DNA from: Algibacter miyuki | Lineage (GTDB): Bacteria; Bacteroidota; Bacteroidia; Flavobacteriales; Flavobacteriaceae | DNA length: 64,000 nucleotides | NCBI RefSeq assembly: GCF_030409805.1 | Contig: NZ_JAUFQP010000010.1 | Location: forward strand, 253,001-317,000 | Direction of reading: 5' to 3' | Shown: one piece after another, positions 61,389 to 64,000 of the stretch | How the letters are laid out: the number at the start of each line of letters is the position of its first letter | Numbering within the stretch: position 1 is the stretch's first letter | Position numbers and translations under genes: made by a program | Notes under the pieces: generated by a model | Told to the model about the DNA's origin: nothing | The model's input: the letters and a program-made list of their open reading frames with translations, nothing else | Databases searched by the model: none

Positions 61389-61426
61389 CCCATAAGTATT
61401 AATTCTAAAACTTATATGTATATTTG
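61389..61426 (+). promoter_or_regulatory. Second dyad (ATAAGTATT type) with TATATTTG promoter
   Basis: CCCATAAGTATT followed by AACTTATATG makes an imperfect dyad (ATAAGTATT at 61392-61400 against AAACTTAT near 61408-61415), and TATATTTG lies at 61419-61426. It is the same set of parts as at 52451-52500. A third copy of CATGTCTTAAAAA follows 16 bp on, before the gene at 61512. Confidence 0.6.
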
Positions 61427-61441
61427 TTTGTGCAAATACTT

Positions 61442-61454
61442 CATGTCTTAAAAA
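61442..61454 (+). promoter_or_regulatory. CATGTCTTAAAAA element, copy 3
   Basis: Third copy of the 13-base word, 70 bp before the start codon at 61512 and just downstream of a TATATTTG promoter element, so at this operon it would lie within the transcript's leader. Confidence 0.6.
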
Positions 61455-61511
61455 GCCGCTAAAAACGCTTTTTCTTTACGATTAAAGCTTTAATGTACAA
61501 ACCATTATATT

Positions 61512-62663
61512 ATGAAAAACTTAGTAATACAACATTTTAAAAACCTACCAGCTTCTAAAACTAAGCAATTTAACGATGCACTGCAGTTGTTTAGAAAATG
61601 CCCAGGTAAAAATTTAGGTCAGGAACGTTTTTTTAATCAAGCCGGCTATACGCCTGCTACTTTAGAAAATCTAAATTACGATTTAAAAAAATTGGTAGGT
61701 ATTACCGATGCCGATATTAGACGCGCACCTTCTAAAAAAGTGATTGTTTTAGACCCTAAAATTGAATTAACGTTAGCAGAATTAGAAAACACAGCTACTT
61801 TAGATTTTAATAAAGTTAGAGCCTTTCTATATCAAGAAAAAGTAGAATACCCAAAAATTCCAACTTTTGAAAAAGGCTTACCAGGAAACCATCAAATGAA
61901 AGCTTGGCTACAAGAAAACAACGTGGAAACTGAGGCTACTAAAAAAGATGATTTATTAGCTGCTATTCAGGTTTTTGTTGAAAAGTCTATTTATAATCTT
62001 GCTTTGGATTTTATGACTGCTCAGGAAGAATTAAACAAAGCTTTAAATTCTGAAGACAAAAAATTAACAGAAGAAGCTCAGTCTTTTGCTTTTGTTCCAA
62101 AGGCAGACACAAAAAAAGAAGACGTTTTCACTACAGCTCCAGACGATGTAAAAACACAAATAAAACTACGTGACGAGTTTCCTTTTTTAAATGAAGATAA
62201 TTGCCCAGAGGAGTTTTACATATTAGTTGGAAAGAAATTCAATTACTATGATGCTTGGGTTAATGCACACGCCCATTTATTAGTGCATATTAAAGATATT
62301 AATCAAGATGCCTCACCAATTAACATGACAGACGAGGAAGTGTCGGAAATGGCTTTAAAAGCAGTCGAAAACTTTGAGGTTAACCATGCTATTTGGAAAG
62401 AATTAAACCATTACAAAGCAACTGGCGAAATTTTAGGCGCACACCCAATATTTATTGAGCGAAAACTTAAAGAATCTATTGAAGCTTTAACCGTAGAAGC
62501 TGGCACAAAACGCATTTCTAATCTTAACAATTACATACGCCGAGATAATAAGAACGCCGAAAAAGCAAAAGACGACGCAGAAAAAGACAAGTATTTGCAA
62601 AAAGTTGTAGGATGGGAAGTTGAATTAAACATGATAAAAACGAAGTTCAATTTTAGTGAATAA
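61512..62663 (+). CDS. Phage protein, function unknown, possible head-module gene
   Basis: A 383-residue soluble protein, largely helical with Glu/Lys-rich stretches (NAEKAKDDAEKDKYL) in the C-terminal third and the N-terminal segment KTKQFNDALQLFRKCPGKN. It contains no recognised catalytic motif. It opens the third late operon, overlaps the next gene by 8 bp, and could be a head-assembly or internal virion protein. I do not recognise a family. Confidence 0.6.
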   Translation: MKNLVIQHFKNLPASKTKQFNDALQLFRKCPGKNLGQERFFNQAGYTPATLENLNYDLKKLVGITDADIRRAPSKKVIVLDPKIELTLAELENTATLDFNKVRAFLYQEKVEYPKIPTFEKGLPGNHQMKAWLQENNVETEATKKDDLLAAIQVFVEKSIYNLALDFMTAQEELNKALNSEDKKLTEEAQSFAFVPKADTKKEDVFTTAPDDVKTQIKLRDEFPFLNEDNCPEEFYILVGKKFNYYDAWVNAHAHLLVHIKDINQDASPINMTDEEVSEMALKAVENFEVNHAIWKELNHYKATGEILGAHPIFIERKLKESIEALTVEAGTKRISNLNNYIRRDNKNAEKAKDDAEKDKYLQKVVGWEVELNMIKTKFNFSE

Positions 62664-63246
62664 ATTTTTTGATATAGCCCAGAGAAAGGAGGCGGAAGAA
62701 AAACAAACTTCAGAACATATAATTTCTAAATATTTGGTGTGCCATTACCAAAAAATTAAGAGTTTAAATAAAGAGCTGCAACGCTTACCGAGTTCTGAAG
62801 AGTTTTTCTTTTTACAATCGGACACCTCTTTCAATGCGTTTACATTTATCCCTTTAATAGGCGAAAAAGAAGTTATTACAGAACTGCACGCCTCCACCTA
62901 CTCTATTTCCCGAAAGGTAATAGATGCTTTAATACAGTTGCATGATGAAGGTATTATTGAGCGTGTAACCTTAATGATTTCGGATTCATTAATAAAACGA
63001 AATCCGGCTACTATCGATTATTTAAACGCGCTAATATCTAGCAGAGCAAACTTTAATGTTATTTATAGTTGGGTGCATGCTAAAGTGGCCATTTGTAAAA
63101 CAAAGGACCATTATTATATTATTGAAGGCTCAGGAAATTGGGCAAGTAATGCCCAATATGAGCAATATATTTTTGCCAATAGTAAAGGTGTTTACGAGTT
63201 TAGAAAAACATTGTTTACAGAAAGCAAATTGAGGAACACAAATTAA
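62656..63246 (+). CDS. Phage PLD-like (single HKD-type) protein
   Basis: A 196-residue protein beginning at GTG 62656, overlapping the previous stop. The phospholipase-D-like half-site is seen as HAKVAICKTKDHYYIIEGSGNWASN (near 135-160; motif HAKV then GSGNWASN), the pattern H-x-K then GS-x-N. FTFIPLIGEKEVITELH opens the fold. With one HKD motif it may act as a dimer. Phage proteins with this motif may be nucleases or structural remnants; role unknown. It is followed by a small membrane protein gene. Confidence 0.7.
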   Translation: MNKFFDIAQRKEAEEKQTSEHIISKYLVCHYQKIKSLNKELQRLPSSEEFFFLQSDTSFNAFTFIPLIGEKEVITELHASTYSISRKVIDALIQLHDEGIIERVTLMISDSLIKRNPATIDYLNALISSRANFNVIYSWVHAKVAICKTKDHYYIIEGSGNWASNAQYEQYIFANSKGVYEFRKTLFTESKLRNTN

Positions 63247-63253
63247 ATTTATT

Positions 63254-63442
63254 ATGAAAAAATACAAAAAAACAGGAATTATTTTAAGCTTTATAGTGAT
63301 GTTTATATTGGGGGTGTTTTTTGAAAAAAAACAAGATTTAATATCTACCGAAATGCAAGCAACTCCCAAAATTTTGATCCTCAGTTTAATCTTTGTCATT
63401 CTATTGGTGTTGTGTTTTTTTGATGAAAAAGAGAAAGCATGA
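63254..63442 (+). CDS. Small two-helix membrane protein, function unknown
   Basis: A 62-residue protein with a basic start (MKKYKKTG), two hydrophobic helices (about residues 8-24 and 36-55) and a charged end (FDEKEKA). It lies 7 bp after the PLD-like gene and overlaps the next gene by 4 bp (ATGA-type coupling). The size and shape would fit a second holin, antiholin or superinfection-exclusion protein, but no family is recognised. Confidence 0.6.
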   Translation: MKKYKKTGIILSFIVMFILGVFFEKKQDLISTEMQATPKILILSLIFVILLVLCFFDEKEKA

Positions 63443-63771
63443 ACCAAGAACTATCCATATTCAATTCGTTAAAACTATCTCAGGAGGAGTTTGAAACCAT
63501 AGAGAATCTAGCGGCTACAAATTATGCGCCTAGCGATATTGCTTTGTATTTAGATGTGGATAAACAATTGTTTTTACAAGAATTTCACAATCCTGCAAGT
63601 TCGGTAAGACACCATTACAACAAAGGGTGTTTGGTGGCTTCGTTTGAAAAAGACAATAAAATGTTAGAAAACGCTAAAGGCGGAAATATAACAGCATACC
63701 AGGAAAGTAATAAATCGGCTGCTAAACGTGCATTCGAAAATCATAAACAAAGAATTTTAAATGAAAGTTAA
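63439..63771 (+). CDS. Small-terminase-like DNA-binding protein
   Basis: A 110-residue protein. SLKLSQEEFETIENLAATNYAPSDIALYLDVDKQLFLQEF is a helix-turn-helix arrangement (starting SQEEFETIENLA and YAPSDIALYLDV), and the remainder is helical and basic (YQESNKSAAKRAFENHKQRIL). The layout and place before head genes suit a terminase small subunit or a packaging regulator. It overlaps the preceding gene by 4 bp. The match is by pattern, not by a named family. Confidence 0.55.
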   Translation: MNQELSIFNSLKLSQEEFETIENLAATNYAPSDIALYLDVDKQLFLQEFHNPASSVRHHYNKGCLVASFEKDNKMLENAKGGNITAYQESNKSAAKRAFENHKQRILNES

Positions 63772-63774
63772 ATA

Positions 63775-64000
63775 ATGAAAACAACTCTACTAATATTTTT
63801 AGCCATTGCCATGTTTTTAAGTTTGATTAAAAAAAACAAAAAAAGAAGCGAGCGCCAATATGAAAGTGATGTAAAAGAAAACGCAGACTTTCCCGAAGCT
63901 GTAGAATTAGAATCTTACAATGTATCAGATTTTGATCAGGAAATATTTAATAATTGGGCTGCTATGCCTAGTACATCAAGAACTGACGACGTATGTTTAA
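63775..64000 (+). CDS. Membrane-anchored phage protein, cut by the window edge
   Basis: The first 75 residues of a frame beginning at 63775 and running off the right edge. It opens with a hydrophobic helix (LLIFLAIAMFLSLI) followed by a very basic stretch (KKNKKRSERQYE), then an acidic part (DFPEAVELESYN). The start lies 3 bp after the previous stop. No family can be assigned from this part. The large terminase is expected near here beyond the edge. Confidence 0.6.
   Translation, partial: MKTTLLIFLAIAMFLSLIKKNKKRSERQYESDVKENADFPEAVELESYNVSDFDQEIFNNWAAMPSTSRTDDVCL

Larger units (their letters stand above)
38715..64000. mobile_element. Prophage, left part (right end outside the window)
   Basis: The region carries a repressor/Cro-like switch, early genes, a primase-helicase, holin, endolysin, spanin-like protein, a head protease followed by a capsid-like protein, and a gene near the right edge resembling a small terminase. 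Tail and lysis genes precede the head genes on the plus strand. No integrase or large terminase is visible, so these should lie past 64000. An insert of opposite-strand genes (45341-52216) interrupts it between early and late modules. The left edge is inferred from the tRNA-like fragment and the change from core to phage genes. Confidence 0.85.

Overview
The window looks like a chromosome segment of a marine Flavobacteriaceae bacterium (Bacteroidota). The DNA is AT-rich. Several promoters carry the Bacteroidota -7 element TAnnTTTG, and start sites lack Shine-Dalgarno sequences. Characteristic genes are a type III plus a type II glutamine synthetase, DUF3078, a BlaR-like protease ending in TonB-plug-like repeats, and a dense set of secreted sulfatases typical of algal polysaccharide degraders. 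All functions are read from sequence motifs and memory of protein families; no search was run.

Region 1 (1-20715, all minus strand) is part of a polysaccharide utilisation locus for a sulfated algal glycan. It holds five formylglycine (S1-type) sulfatases (one cut by the window edge), an SGNH esterase-like protein, two related right-handed beta-helix proteins, a tandem DUF1080 protein, a GH31 enzyme with a PA14-like insert, an unassigned TIM-barrel-like hydrolase, and a GH95 alpha-L-fucosidase/galactosidase. Nearly every product has a signal peptide or lipobox. No SusC/SusD pair, regulator or sulfatase maturase lies in the window. A sulfated fucose- or L-galactose-containing substrate is the best guess, but it is inference.

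Region 2 (20911-38662) is core genome: pyrF, prfA, two related integral membrane proteins, a DUF4412-like lipoprotein, a DUF3078 outer-membrane protein, purM, divergent glutamine synthetases III and II, an intergenic structured repeat, a leucine-rich-repeat protein kinase, a GNAT acetyltransferase, a calcium/cation antiporter, a BlaI/BlaR-like pair with palindromic operators, and a conserved 50-residue protein.

Region 3 (about 38715 to past 64000) is a prophage. Its left edge carries what looks like the 3' end of a tRNA gene (candidate attL). A repressor/Cro-like switch, small early genes and a large primase-helicase with a degenerate zinc site follow, then repeats resembling a replication origin. 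Late genes encode a tail protein with an SGNH esterase domain, holin, GH19-like endolysin, a spanin-like lipoprotein, an S49 head protease, a capsid protein, and further head genes running off the window. Late operons share a CATGTCTTAAAAA element and an ATAAGTATT dyad next to TATATTTG promoters.

Inside the prophage, 45341-52216 is an insert with every gene on the opposite strand: an MmeI-like restriction-modification enzyme with a YozE-like partner, an FRG-domain protein, a BRCT protein, a DUF4468-like protein and several orphans. Structured 130-200 bp elements with imperfect inverted ends of the GCCAAC...GTTGGC type separate many of the genes. The layout resembles an integron-style cassette array without an integrase, and is the most unusual feature of the window.
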